Positions 49,918 to 61,434 are shown, numbered from the stretch's first letter. The stretch is 64,000 nt of DNA from Talpa occidentalis (GCF_014898055.3 NW_023601104.1:86287106-86351105), one strand, 5' to 3'. Notes: a model not told the origin generated them from the sequence alone. Numbers and translations are program-made.

Positions 49918-50078
49918 AATGGTCCTCAATGAATGACCCCAGATTGACAGCACAGCATCACCTGGCAATCTATTAGAGATGCCAATATTCAGACCCCATC
50001 TCAGATCTACAGAGTTCAGAGTTGGTGGAGGCAGGGCTCTTCTGGACACAAGCTATGATTTGAGAAGCACAGCATTAG
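49918..50078 (-). repeat. MER5A-like hAT fragment (antisense)
   Basis: 'agcacagcatcacctggcaa', 'tctattagagatgccaatat' and 'tcagaccccatctcagatct', ending 'ctatgatttgagaagcacag', match the reverse complement of MER5A. Confidence 0.75.
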
Positions 50079-50370
50079 AGCAGGTCCTCAAATAATGTTT
50101 CATTTCATTAAAACATGACAGAAGAAAAAAGTACTGTGGATGGTGAACAAAAAAAAGACATTCTTGGAAGACCTGCCTTCACTATTCATCATTTCGTTTA
50201 AAGTAGCAGTTTCCAAGAACCTACTGACCATGTAAAGTGAGGACTTCCTTTACAGGAATCCCAGTCATCACTTCCTCCCAAGAGCCTTCTGAAGCCAAAC
50301 ACTTCCCCCTTTACCAACCCCACAACCTACACACTTACCCTACATGTTCATGCAGATGCTGTATTGGCTT

Positions 50371-50700
50371 TCTGTTTTAGTTTGTTGCAGCTGCTTTAAC
50401 AAAAATACCTATGCTGGGTGGCTAAAACAATAAACATTTACCTATCACAGTTCTGTGGGGTAAGAAGTTCAAGACCATAGTGTTAGCAGATGTTATGTCT
50501 GGTGAGAGTCTGCTCCCTGGGTCATAGATGGCCATTTTCTTTTTGTGCCCTCCTATGGAGAAAATGTTCTCTGGTATTATATTTGTGAGGGCTCCATCTT
50601 CATGACCTAATCACTCCCCAAAATTCCCATATTCTAATACCATCATTTAGAAATTAGACATCAACGTGTAAATTTGGAGGGCCACAGACATTCATTTTTT
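50371..50700 (-). mobile_element. MLT1-type MaLR LTR (antisense)
   Basis: 'tttgttgcagctgctttaac', 'ctgggtggctaaaacaataa', 'atcacagttctgtggggtaa', 'ccatcttcatgacctaatca' and 'cgtgtaaatttggagggcca' are the MLT1 LTR reverse complement in order, nearly full length. Confidence 0.85.
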
Positions 50701-51537
50701 GTATTGTTATTAATGTCTCTACCTCTTCTACAATATAAACTCATCAAGAAAGTGAAATGATAGGGTACTCGTGCTCTCATTTTTCTCTTTCTAACACAAA
50801 ATCATAATACATATATTAAATGAATTTTGGATACATTGATATATGTGAGTTTGATTTAATTATGTATAGTGCACTTTCTTCAAATAAACAACTAAAAGCC
50901 TTCCTTAAGCATGCTCACTCAAACAGAATATAACCAAAATTAACCATGTGACATGTCAAACTAACTAAGCAAAGATCATCAAGATCACATGGTTTGATCA
51001 ATGATACTAAGAATCATCATTTTAGTTCTATGACCATTGGGTTATAGCAGCCAATGGTCTAAGTTCATGTCTCTTTAATTCTTCCCAGAAATTCTCCAAC
51101 CCTTAGGTGTCTACTCCACCACATAACACATTGCAATAGTCATTTCATTACAATGATAACGTAAAGAAGGACTGGGGTATGTATTTATAAAAGTAAACAG
51201 GGGAGAGTTAGCATTATTAAGGAAATCCCTGTTTTCAACATAATCCACAGTAAAATAATACATTTTCCCTCCTGCCCCAGCACATGTATATAAGCATGCA
51301 ATAGGCATATACACATTTTCACTCATCTTTACTTCATGTGTTACCCTCTGGCATGTACTCTTTTATTTTATTCTATTTCATTAAATTTGTATTTGTGGTA
51401 ATAAATTTTGTGACCCACTATGGGGTTGCAAATTACAATTTAAAAAACACTATATTAAGTAGTGTGTCGCCTGATTTTGTATTTAAATTGCTTTTATAAT
51501 ATTATCAGTCAAATAGGTTGAAACATTAAGCAGATCC
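50701..51537. other. Non-coding stretch, nothing recognised
   Basis: AT-rich, no repeat body named. Confidence 0.4.
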
Positions 51538-52094
51538 CTACATTTTTTTAAATAAATTTTATTTTTATATTCCCCATACAATTGCAATCCCCTTATTTTG
51601 ACCCCAATCCCTCCCCTCCCCGCACCCCACTCCCTATAGAGTGTCTCTGGTTCATAGGTTTTTGTTGATTTTGATTTTCACTTTCTTATAGTTATTCATT
51701 TTCCTGGTCCCTTATTTAAGTTTTCTAGATTCCTGCTATGAGTGAGACCATCTGGTATTTTTCCTTTTCTTTCTGGCTTATTTCTCTGAGCATGATCCCT
51801 TCCAGCACCATCCATGTTGCTGCAAATTGCATGTGTTTATCTTTTTTGAATGCTGGTGTATATGTACCACATCTTCTTGATCCAGTCATCTATTTTTGGG
51901 CATTTGGGTTGTTTCCAAAGCTTAGCTATTGTAAACAGTGCTGCTATAAACATAGGGGTGCAGGTGCTCCTTGGAATTGATGTTTCTGTGTCCTTTGGGT
52001 AAATACCTAGGAGTGGAATTGCTGGATCATATGGAAGCTCTATGTTTAGTAGGTCCAGAAATCTCCACACAGCTCTCCATAGTGGTTGGACCAG
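51538..52094 (-). mobile_element. 5'-truncated L1 with ORF2 C-terminus (antisense)
   Basis: The minus-strand frame at 52070-51837 encodes the L1 ORF2 C-terminal region (for example YDPAIPLLGIYPKDTE and WIKKMWYIYTS), with few disruptions. It is followed by the 3' UTR whose + strand reads 'ccctcccctccccgcacccc', then an A-tail complement at about 51546. The ORF2 end of L1 is a Cys-rich-like segment needed for retrotransposition, but this fragment is inert. It ends at 52094 against a second, older L1. Confidence 0.93.
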
Positions 52095-52103
52095 TTTAAT
52101 TGA

Positions 52104-52370
52104 GGGCCTCCCGGTGGCGTAGTGGTTGAGTGCTGGGTTGCAAAGCTGCCCGCAGCCTCTGCAGCACCAGTTTGATCCCCTGCCACCGGGCTAGGGCCCC
52201 ATGGTGCGCATACCTCTCCTGCCTCCCGCTGCTCCCCTCAGCAGTGTACTTCCTCATTCTGGCTGTTCTGCTCTCCACTCTGGCTCTGATGAATTCTCTC
52301 ACCTTCCCGCGCTTCTGACTGTACCCAGTGCTTGCATAAATAAATAAATAAATCTTTAAAAATTATATAT
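52104..52370 (+). mobile_element. tRNA-headed SINE, younger subfamily
   Basis: 'gggcctcccggtggcgtagt', middle 'ctgctcccctcagcagtgta', younger 3' module 'gcgcttctgactgtacccag', AAAT tail. Short direct repeats tttaattga at 52095-52103 and 52371-52379 are the likely target-site duplication. It inserted at or near the junction of two L1 fragments. Confidence 0.92.
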
Positions 52371-52502
52371 TTTAATTGAAACAATATTGCATTATAAGAT
52401 AAGTTTCAGGTACGCATCACTAAAATAAACATGTATATATACGACATTAAGCTCACCTCTAAATGTTCAGTTCCATCCTTCACCACACAGTTGTGGTATA
52501 CA

Positions 52503-52727
52503 CAGAAAACTCATAAAACTAAACAAAAAATCTGAAAGCACCCAATCAAACAATGTGGAGAGGATCTGAGTGGGAAAAAGATACATAGTTGGCAACAGAT
52601 ACATGAAAAGATGGCCATCATCTCTTCTTATTAGGGAAATGCATATCAGAACAACATTCAGATACTGCCTGTGAGAATGGCTATTAACCAAAAGACAGGA
52701 AACAGCAAGTGTTGCAGAGAATGTGGA

Positions 52728-52728
<1 letters not shown>
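52503..52728 (+). repeat. Inverted-repeat arm A (copy of L1 ORF2 segment)
   Basis: About 210 bases are the reverse complement of 53274-53489 with roughly ten substitutions, plus a small insertion at the outer end. Both arms share unusual segments such as 'gatggccatcatctcttctt', 'attagggaaatgca' and 'actgcctgtgagaatggcta', which differ from the general L1 consensus as I know it. Confidence 0.95.
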
Positions 52729-52764
<36 letters not shown>

Positions 52765-52792
52765 CACATATATATATATATATATATATATC
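52729..52792. repeat. Compound (TG)n(TA)n microsatellite
   Basis: A (TG)n run passes directly into (TA)n with one 'cacata' interruption. It begins exactly at the inner end of arm A of the inverted repeat. Confidence 0.95.
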
Positions 52793-53273
52793 TCCACCTA
52801 CCACATTCCCTCTTCCCGTTTGATAACCACTAATTGGTCTTACAGTCCAAATATTGATTTGTTTTTTTATTTAGCTGATGAGCTGAATCTGTTTGCCCCC
52901 CTCTATAGGTCACAAAGAAATGATGTCATGTGGCATTTGTCTTTCTCCATCTGACTTAGTTCACCAAGTTGAATGCTCTCTAAATGCATCCATATGATTG
53001 CAAATGGCAGGACTCATCCTTCACTATTCCATCATGTACACACACCACATCTTCTTTCATCAGTGGATGAGGTTGTTTTCAGTTCTTGGCTACTATAAAA
53101 AATGCTGCAGTACCCATGAGGGTACATATATCTTTTTGAATCAGTGTTTTTGTATTTGGGGCTATATCCAAAAGGTAGATGACATTATAATTTTTCAAGC
53201 AATCGCCATCTGGATTTTCATAATGTTTACACAAATTTCTATTCCCACCAATAGAGTATAAGTCCAGTCTTCT

Positions 53274-53489
53274 CTCCACATTCTCTCCAACACTTGCTGT
53301 TTCCTGTCTTATGGTTAATAGCCATTCTCACAGGCAGTACCTGAATGTTACTCTGATGTGCATTTCCCTAATAAGAAGAGATGATGGCCATCTCTTCATG
53401 TATCATTGCCAACTATGTATCTTTTTTCCACTCAGATCCTCTCCACATTGTTTGATTGGGTGCTTTCAGATTTTTTGTTGAGTTTTCTG
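53274..53489 (-). repeat. Inverted-repeat arm B (within L1 ORF2)
   Basis: Partner of arm A. Reading the minus strand it gives 'aacaaaaaatctgaaagcac', 'ccaatcaaacaatgtggaga' and so on, in the natural order of the host L1, so this arm is the likely original and arm A the copy. Confidence 0.95.
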
Positions 53490-53654
53490 AGTTCTTTGTA
53501 TAGATTAGATATTTAATCCCTTGTCACGTGTCTGAAGTGAAAATATCTCCTCCCATTCAGCATTTAAGGTAATCGAGTGGGTTTCTACGTTTCTTTGTTT
53601 TTAACTAAATCATCACTTTTCAAGTTCTCTTCTCCAACTTTATCTCGCCTTAAT

Positions 53655-53900
53655 CTTCTAACTGTAGAGGGCACTATTGAGTTCCCCTATCACTGCAACT
53701 CCACAGTTAACTTTCCAGAAATCCCAGTTCTGTAGTTTAGTAGCTATGTGTCTATGGACAAGTTCCTTGTCCATACTGAGTATTGGTTCCCTTAGTTATA
53801 AAACAAAAGTTTTATAACTCTCTTAAGATTGTGTAGAGAAAATGCATAAAAAGCACCTGTCCATAGGTATTCAATCAATGATAATTTTTATAATCACGCC
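53655..53900 (+). repeat. MIR SINE, nearly full length
   Basis: 'tagtttagtagctatgtgtc', 'tatggacaagttccttgtcc', 'cttagttataaaacaaaagt', 'aaaaagcacctgtccatagg' and 'tattcaatcaatgataattt' follow MIR order. An internal inverted repeat, aaaacaaaagttttataa, sits in the middle. Confidence 0.7.
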
Positions 53901-55240
53901 ACCACCAGTAAATATTTTTAATGCATCCTCGGATATCCAGGTAAAAAGAGGCATCAAAATCTATCCTCAAACTGTGCAGAAACAGAAGTTCCTACCCAAA
54001 CTGTGATCCCATCCCTTAGGAATAATTCTTACAACTCCAAAAGAAGTCACACTGTTTAGAGCTGGCAAGGTCTCTTTGTGATGAATAGGATTTGAATCTC
54101 TTTGGTCTTTCCAACTAGCATGTTATATCATCAATAAATGTACCATTTTCTCTCTCCTGAGAGATTGTTTGAAGTTTAAAGATCCATCCACAGCCTAATT
54201 GTTTGCCACAGCTACTAGTGCAATTCCACGTCCTTCTTAGACTTATCATACCTTGTGCTTGAAGACTACTGCTACATTTAATTTGCAGAAAGATAATTCT
54301 GGGAAAAAAACATTAACAAAAATTTTGAGGCTATATCTGATTGTGTGCTCCTGAGATATTGAATATTTAATAACTGAGAAGAATTTAAAGGATCTCTTGT
54401 TAAAGCAGATGAAAATAAACTGGAAGCAAATTGTAGTACAATCAGGTCCATTACCTTTAAACTTAGGACCCATGATAGCCCTCACAGACACCCACCACCA
54501 CTCCAGTCCCAGATGCTAAATTCCCATCCCTGCTAGCTTCCCCATGGACTTGCAGTCTCTTCAAGAACAATGAAATAGAGAAAATGTGTGGTCAACAATC
54601 AGAAGACTGGGAAGGTGAAAGCAAGAATAGTTTAAAGCAACAAACCATGGGGGCAACACCCTTAGGAAAAATACAACAAATAACCAGGCAAACATATGGC
54701 CCAAATGTACTTTTCTGTCCATTTCTAATGCCCATCTACAACTCTGGAAGTTTCACTATAGGAAGTTTTAGTCGTTGAATGACCAACATTTGTTAAAAAG
54801 AAAAAAAAAATTAAAAAAGAGAGAGAGAGACAAAAATGGAGAGTTCTTGAACTATCAGGCATGGATAAGGGCAAATATATTGAGAATTTTCCTCATAAAG
54901 CCACACTGAAATTAGAAGATAAATTTAGGTTATTTTATATTAGGGTTATTATAGTATAATTTAGGTGCTTCCAAAGCACTTCCACACAAGATTCAAGCAT
55001 AAGATGAACCTATTCTGCCCTATGTCTGCAAAGCTGACTTAGGCCACTCTGATGGGGTCACATCAGTCCAAAAAGTTGATTTCCTAGGTCCAGAATGAAG
55101 GGAGGAGTCAGCCAGTGAAAACTGGTTTTCATGGAAGCAAAGAATCTCCCAAACCAAAACTAAGACAATGCTGAGTTTTAAGCACAGTTTGGGTTTCAGG
55201 GACTTTCCTCTTCTCTGCCCATATCCCTTCCCAACTTACT
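53901..55240. other. Non-coding stretch, nothing recognised
   Basis: An A-rich/(GA)n segment near 54797-54831 may be the degenerate tail of an unrecognised retroposon. No exon seen. Confidence 0.4.
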
Positions 55241-55244
55241 AATA

Positions 55245-55490
55245 ATAATTAGAATAACAATTATAAATGCCAAGATTAATCGAGCACAGTCTATGTATAA
55301 AACTGTCTTATAGTAAGAACTTTATACATGCTGCTGCATTTAATCCTCACCCCAGTCCTATGAGTAGACACCTTTATTATCTCTGCCTTACAGATAAGTA
55401 AACTAAGGCTTTGATAAAAAGGCAAAGTAATATATCCATGTTATACTGGAGGTTTAACCCAGAACCCACAAAGTATACTACTTCTAGTCC
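55245..55490 (-). repeat. MIR SINE (antisense), nearly full length
   Basis: 'aagaactttatacatgctgc', 'tgcatttaatcctcacccca', 'gtcctatgagtagacacctt', 'tattatctctgccttacaga' and 'taagtaaactaaggctttga' give the MIR reverse complement. Confidence 0.85.
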
Positions 55491-55539
55491 ACATTCCCTG
55501 TGGTGGGAATGTGGTCTAGCATCTAGACCAGATGCTAGA
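55484..55539. other. Two overlapping hairpins
   Basis: Hairpin 1: ctagtccacattccc (55484-55498), loop tgtggt, gggaatgtggtctag (55505-55519), one mismatch. Hairpin 2: tctagcatct (55515-55524), loop agacc, agatgctaga (55530-55539), perfect. They share 55515-55519, so only one can form at a time. A third pairing, ggtcta...tagacc (55513-55529), is also possible. It lies between an MIR and an MLT1 LTR. Confidence 0.92.
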
Positions 55540-55603
55540 GTGGAGAGGCCTAAGAGAGAGAGGAGAGAGGACAGGAAGGCCAACAATTTGCACTCCTGGG
55601 GAC

Positions 55604-56020
55604 TACTGCAGGCTGCAGAATGTGACCCTAAAGCTGTCCATGTCCTAATCTCCCAGAATCTGAGAATATGTTACCATGTAAGGCAAAGGGAATCTACAAA
55701 CCAGATCAAATTAAAAATCCTGAGATTATCTCACATTATGAGGGTGGGCTCAATATAATCACAAAGGTCCTTTTAAAAGGGAAGCTGAAGGCCCAGAAAC
55801 AGAAAGGAAGATACTGGAGGATGCTCCAGTGCTGGCTGTGAAGAGAGAGAAAAGATGTCACGAGTCAAGGAAAACAGTCCCAGAAGCTAGAAGAAAAGCA
55901 AAAGAGCAGATTCTCCGCTAGAGCCTCCAGGAGGCGATCCGTCCCATTGACACTGAACTCTGGAGACTTCTGACCTCCAGAACCATAAAATAGTGAACAT
56001 GTTTTGTTTTAGCTCAATGG
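55604..56020 (+). mobile_element. MLT1-type MaLR LTR
   Basis: 'gctgcagaatgtgaccctaa', 'ccagatcaaattaaaaatcc', 'tgagattatctcacattatg', 'agggtgggctcaatataatc', 'acaaaggtccttttaaaagg', 'tctccgctagagcctccagg', 'acttctgacctccagaacca' are the MLT1 LTR landmarks in order. Confidence 0.88.
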
Positions 56021-58613
56021 CACCCAGATTGGTTTTCCTTCTAGTCCCTGGAGAAAGCAGCTCCAAGTGGTGCAGTCGAGATTCTAGGTGGGGAGGCACC
56101 AAGCCTGCCTTGCAGGGTAAGAGCATCTGCTTTCTCTCCCCAGCCCCAGCCCAGGCACCTTTCCCAATTCACTGTGGCCCTGGGCTCCTGGGAGCTCCAA
56201 GTGTTCACAGAAGCGACTTACTTGCATGTATTTTAGTGTCATGACTTTGAAAGATCACTCTCCCCTTTCCACAGGCCTAGTCTCAAGAGGACGCCTCACA
56301 TCTCTTCTCATTTCTGTCTCTCCAGCACCCCCCACATAGTGGTATCCAAGCACAGAGAAGGGGAGCACTGTGTAGATGACTCATCAAGCAAGACTGTTTT
56401 GTCCTTTTGTCTATTGTTGAAACTCATTTCTGCCAACAGGACCCAAAATTAATGTGATGCCTGCATTTTAGCCATTTAAGTTAAATCTTCTCTGTGGAAA
56501 ATCTCCTACCATTTCTGCCTGAAGAGGGTGACCTTCTCAGACATCCTGGAAAATTACACTCTGCTCACTGATTTGTACCAATTTTATTGTTGCATTGTTC
56601 AGTGTATTTTATTAATGTCTTATCTAAGTACACACAAAATAATGTCCCTTCATCAGCCAACAGACATGTCTGGAGGGACTTCTGCATGTCAGGTACACTG
56701 GGGACAACAGCAATAGGAAGAAGTCACGGTTGTGTTTCTCATGGGGTTGATAGAAAACAAGAACAAGGGTCTACGTCTCCTATCCTGTCCCCTCTCCTTC
56801 CCCAACATGAGCCCAGCACATAAAAAGACAATGATGTATTTGTGTTCATTAATTACTTCCTTCATCAAAATAGATAGTGGGTAGTCTAAACATAGACATC
56901 ACATAGCTACCTGGAACCTTAGGGATTGCAAGTCATCTAGTCTAAATCTTTGGTTTTAAAAAGACATCTGAGGTACAGATAAATAAAGTTATAGAACAAA
57001 TCCTACAACTGGGGACAGATGAAGGTACATCTCTGCTTTCTGGCTCCTAATCCAGTGTGTCTCCTAATTGGACTCACAGGTGACAGCAAAGTAAATTCTG
57101 GAGACAGCTCAGCTTGACTCAGTATGAACTTGCTACAAATGTTGAAGTTGACTCAGCTGTTCAACACATCTGACTCTACTGCCAAGGCCTTCCCGTATCA
57201 CCCATGCCCACTGTCATTCTCTCAGCAGTACAGCCCATACGAATGCCCTCCAGGGTCACTGGAAAGCAACTTACTTCATTTTTTTTTAAATGAAGGAAAT
57301 GTTAATATCACAAGATCTATATCTAAATGCCCCTGGGCAAGTTTCCTCTCTGACTTTATTCTCTCATTTTCAGCCTCCTTTTTTTTTCCTTTTCCTTTCT
57401 CCACGTCAGGTGGTGGGGATGACTTTGATCTGGGAGACATGCTTCTCCTTTCCTGACTCTGCCAGAGCTCCCACCTGCCACCACGAGACCATCCCACAGA
57501 AACTCATTAATTCTTTTAAGTCTAAAATCAGTCTCCATGCCCTGTCCACAGAAGATAGATGTAACTCAAAAGAAAAGTGTAAGTGTGCACACATTTCAAT
57601 GGGTCAGTAAAAGCCTAGAACGCTGTGTCTTCACTGAACCTGGAGATCACAGTTTCTAGAACTTTCTATTTTAAGACAAACTCTGGAAACCAACCTTCCT
57701 ATCAAACTGAAACATGCAGCAAATAAAAGTCTGTGTGTTATTCAAAACAGTAGCTACACATCTGAGCTGTGGCCCCATTCCTTTCAGTTGTTAAGAACTG
57801 TATTTCAAATGGAAAGGGGATGATTTCAGCCTAGGAAAGCTCTTCCGTTACAGGAAAACAGCAACTCGTTGGGAAATAGTCTCTTTACACCTTCCATTTT
57901 CATAAACATTATAGTTAATTCTGGGTAATAAAAACATGAAGTATAATCAATGGCAAACAAACATTTTGGCAGGAAACTGAAAATGGTTTATTGGAGAGAA
58001 ATAAACAAAAGGGCATTATACATTTTACAGTCAAACTGGAGCCAATTTTTCTCTGCACCTTAATTTTTAACTCTTTCCCCACTGCCTGCAGCTGCTCCAG
58101 AGGACGTGTGAGGACATGAGGGAAGTGCAGCGAGAAGACAGCATGGGATGGACAAGAAACTTCTAGTTGTGAATTACTACTTCTTGAGGAAATTCAGCAC
58201 ATTTAAAATGCTGAATAGATGTGAAGAGTTCCGAGTTCTATAGAATAAAAGCAACTAAGTCACAGCATCTTTGAAAACAAACAAGAGAGGAGAAACGTGC
58301 CTCACACCCTTGCCCTTCGCCTCTCCCGAGAAGTAGCAATCTTGGCCCTGGGAGGGGGACCATAATTTTTATTTGAAAACCTCTCAGGGCAGTCCTTTTG
58401 TATTTCCCTTTCTTTCTCCGCAGATCACAGCAGCAATTTTCTTTTATCGTCAGCTATTTATAGTTTTCATTTCTGAAAACCTTGGCCAGAAAGAAACTGG
58501 GCAAAAAGCATTTCTTTCAACAGCCACATTATTTTGTAGCACTCTTCACCACTTCTAAATACAATCAAAAGAGGCCAAGAAAAAAAAAAAATAGCCCCAA
58601 ACTTGTACAACTC
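56021..58613. other. Non-coding stretch, mixed composition
   Basis: A possible antisense MIR relic lies at about 56935-57065 ('gacatctgaggtacagataa'). Overlapping frames on both strands at 57124-57610 lack domains. An acceptor-like 'ccccactgcctgcag' at about 58077-58091 was noted, but no matching exon was recognised. Confidence 0.35.
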
Positions 58614-58638
58614 TTTTTTTTTTTTTTTTTTTTTTTTT
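58614..58638. repeat. Poly(T) run
   Basis: 25 consecutive T. It may be the A-tail complement of a lost retroposon. No body is recognisable to its right. Confidence 0.9.
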
Positions 58639-58954
58639 GCTTACCACTTGGTCTGTTCTACCTAAAGACATGAAAACCAAACAAATATCCTCTCCTGCCC
58701 CCAGCAAGGCTGAGGCGGGAGAAGCGCACTCACCTGCCATCTTCCCTATTCAGAAATGAAAACACAGCGATCAAGGCAGACGCCTGGTATAAGGGGGGCT
58801 GGCAGGGCTCTCGGTCTTGTTTCCTCTGTCTCAGACATTTCTCAGAAGCTTCAAAGTACACTGGAGAGAGGAGGTCAAGGCTTAAACTTGTCAGTCACCA
58901 ACAGTCCCCTGGCATTTAGTCAGTCCTTTTGTACCCACAGTCCTGAGATTAAAA

Positions 58955-59090
58955 TCCTGATTTGTAGTCAGACATATATGACCCTCCATTCTGGATCTAC
59001 TTCTAGATAATTGGGTGACCTTGGGAAAAAAGCTTGACACCTCTCAGCCTCTGGTAGCCCACTCACAACACAGGGATAATTTAGCCCTTA
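58955..59090 (+). repeat. Possible MIR fragment
   Basis: 'ggatctacttctagataatt', 'gggtgaccttgggaaaaaag' and 'cttgacacctctcagcctct' followed by 'ggataat' fit the MIR centre and 3' half. Confidence 0.6.
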
Positions 59091-59479
59091 GCCCAGAATT
59101 AGGGTTTAGTATCCCGTGACCACTTGAGGCCCGCAGTGCTTCGCCCCTGCTGCACTGCCTTTGTGAGCTCATACACGAGAAGGTGGCGCTTCACAGACTA
59201 CTGCTAGTTGGGACCACAGGCCTGAGTTCTGGGCAATCTGACACAGGCAGGCCAAACTGGAATCACTCCCAGACTTAGCTACATACATTCTCTCTCGTCC
59301 AGATTTCCGCATGGCCAACCCTGAAATCAGGGACAGGTCTGGGCCTGTCGGCGTGGGTCCCGCTGAGGAGTGGAGCCCCCAACGAAAAGACACTGGATGT
59401 GGATGGAGCATGGAAGAAAAGCCTTTTGGGGCTAAATTACTGAAATTCTGAGATTAATCTGTTACTGCAGCCCAGCCTA

Positions 59480-59990
59480 ACTAATGTCCCCCAGGGTTGG
59501 TTCATGTGATCCAGGAAACAGACCCCAAGATAAAAAAGGGCAAGAGATTTGCCAGAGGGAAACCAGTGGCAGATAACAAAGGGCAGCTGCAGGAGTGAGC
59601 AGCAGACCACCGTGATGCAGGTTAGTCTCACACCAGCTCAGGAGAAGGGCAGTGGGAGCCTCAGGCTGGTGTGAGGCTTGTGCTGAGGCTGGCGAAAGAA
59701 CGTTCCCTGCAGCAGCTCCAGGAAGGTCCAGGCCAGTGGACAGAGAGGCCAAGCAGAGAGCCCCTGGGAGGGTCCTGTGTTGGGCAGAGATGGCCCACCG
59801 TATTCTCTAGCTCCCCCACCATTACCAGTTGCTGGCCGGGAACACCCACTGAAGGGCGTGGCTTCAGCTTCCACAGCACAGTGGATCCCAAAGGGACAGC
59901 AACTGGAGAAGGCCCCACCAGCGGTCCTTACCTGCCTCCGGGTCCCTCAGAGGGGCACAGGGAGCTTGTCTCTCCAAATACCATCTCATA
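59480..59990. other. GC-rich unclassified block
   Basis: Overlapping frames on both strands (59477-59752 and 59638-59874 minus; 59671-59991 and 59777-60097 plus) reflect GC-rich composition with few stops rather than coding. No domain recognised. A KLF/Sp-like string, aagggcgtggc, lies near 59853. It could be an old repeat or a regulatory element. Confidence 0.35.
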
Positions 59991-60564
59991 GCTCCTCGCT
60001 GGCCTCTCTTTCCTGGGCATTAACCAAAGGTATCTCCCCCCTCCGCCAAGGAAGTGGCTTACCCATCACTGTATTTCCGTGTTTGGTTGGTAAATAGCAA
60101 GAACTTAAATGCTAAAGGACAGAGTGAGTCAGTGTGAGGAGGAAGAACAGAGGTAACTCCTCGGAAGTTAATAGTAAGAGCAACAAATCCTGAGCATAGT
60201 GGGCTACTTCATTCAGACTGAGGTCACCCCACCCCCTTACATACCTGAAGCCATCATTCGGGGCTGGGCCCAGTGAGAGAAGTCTGTATGCTCCAGAGTC
60301 CCTCAGGCTATGTAAAAATGAAACCACAGAGTCAGTCTCTTTGTTCTGAGTAGCTCTGGGCAGCCTCTGGGGACTTTATATTTGCGGCATGGGCTAGGGA
60401 AGATGTGATAAAGTCGGAGGGGCTAGATGAGGATGAAGGATAAATGGCAGAATGTAGATGAGAGTAAGAAGCCAACAAAATGCCCCAAGTTCTTAACACC
60501 CTAACAGGAGTGCAGTGCATAGGTTGAGGGGGGTGGGCGGCATAGACGCCTATAAGAATGGGGC

Positions 60565-60660
60565 TTTTTGAGAGATCTCAGCCTAAATCTCTAATCCTGG
60601 ATAGTTGTGTGACCCCAGACAACTCGCTTAACCTCTCCGAAACTGAGACATATAGCCAGG
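60565..60660 (+). repeat. MIR fragment
   Basis: 'tagttgtgtgaccccagaca' and 'actcgcttaacctctccgaa' match the MIR centre closely. Confidence 0.75.
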
Positions 60661-60749
60661 GAAGTCAGGTCATGTCTAGTTTCTTTACGCTCTGTCCCTG
60701 GTGCCCAACACAGTTTTGGGAGTATGGCAAACAGGTTATATCACAGTGA

Positions 60750-60990
60750 AGGTCCCAGAACTGGAGTCAACCTGGATTTGAACCCTTGTCTGACATTGTG
60801 TGGCCTGAAGCCAGTTACTTTAACTTTTCCATCTGGCTTCCTCATCTGTAAAGTGATCACATAAACGGTTAATTCCTCTTAGGGTTGTTATGAAGATGCA
60901 ATGAAATAATCCAGGTAAGCACAGAGACCAATGTCTGGCACATTGCAGGCATCCAATAAATATTAGCTATTAATATAATTGTTATTGACT
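60750..60990 (+). repeat. MIR SINE, nearly full length and well preserved
   Basis: 'ggagtcaacctggatttgaa', 'gaagccagttactttaactt', 'ggcttcctcatctgtaaagt', 'cttagggttgttatgaagat', 'aatgtctggcacattgcagg' and 'catccaataaatattagcta' trace MIR end to end. Confidence 0.92.
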
Positions 60991-61129
60991 TAATGAGTAA
61001 ATCTTTCAGATCTTCAGTTTCCTTGCTTATAGGAGACTCAATATCCACCCTGCACATTTTTCCTAAGGATTATCGGAGATAATGTCAGTAAAAATATGGC
61101 ACAAAGTTGGTCTCAAGAAGCGAACATTA
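60991..61129 (+). repeat. MIR fragment, interrupted by a SINE
   Basis: 'gatcttcagtttccttgctt', 'attatcggagataatgtcag' and 'tatggcacaaagttggtct' resemble a second MIR 3' half that the SINE at 61130 interrupts. Confidence 0.5.
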
Positions 61130-61363
61130 GGGCCTCCCTGGTGGTGCAGTGGTGGAGCCCTGGGTTGCAAAGCTGCCCACAGACTCTGCAGCACCGGTTC
61201 AATCCCTGGCCACCGGGTGAGGGTCCCACATGGCGCACAGACCTCTCCTGCCGCCCGCTGCTCCCCTCAGCAGTGTATCGTCAGTCTGCCTGCTCTGCTC
61301 CCAGCTCTGGCTCTGGTGGATTCTCTCACCCTCCTGCGCTTCTGACTGTACCCAGTGCTTGTA

Positions 61364-61434
<71 letters not shown>

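Larger units (their letters stand above)
52371..53590 (-). mobile_element. Older L1 (antisense), interrupted by an inverted self-copy
   Basis: The left piece (52371-52502) is L1 3' UTR complement ('ttttaattgaaacaatattg', 'gataagtttcaggtacgcat'). The right piece (about 52793-53590) continues the 3' UTR and then runs back into ORF2 ('tttgtctttctccatctgac', 'acacaccacatcttctttca', 'cttggctactataaaaaatg', 'tctccaacacttgctgtttc'). Between them lie an inverted copy of its own ORF2 segment and a microsatellite. Several stops and indels show that it is old. Confidence 0.85.

Noticed and set aside
51837..52070. Reverse-transcriptase-related peptide as a live gene
   Set aside because: It is the C-terminal piece of L1 ORF2 only. 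The rest of the element is missing, so it is an inert 5'-truncated copy.
52371..53590. Twin-priming as the cause of the inverted L1 segment
   Set aside because: Twin priming inverts the 5' part without leaving a second copy of it in normal orientation. Here both orientations of the same segment are present and the inverted one lies in the 3' UTR.
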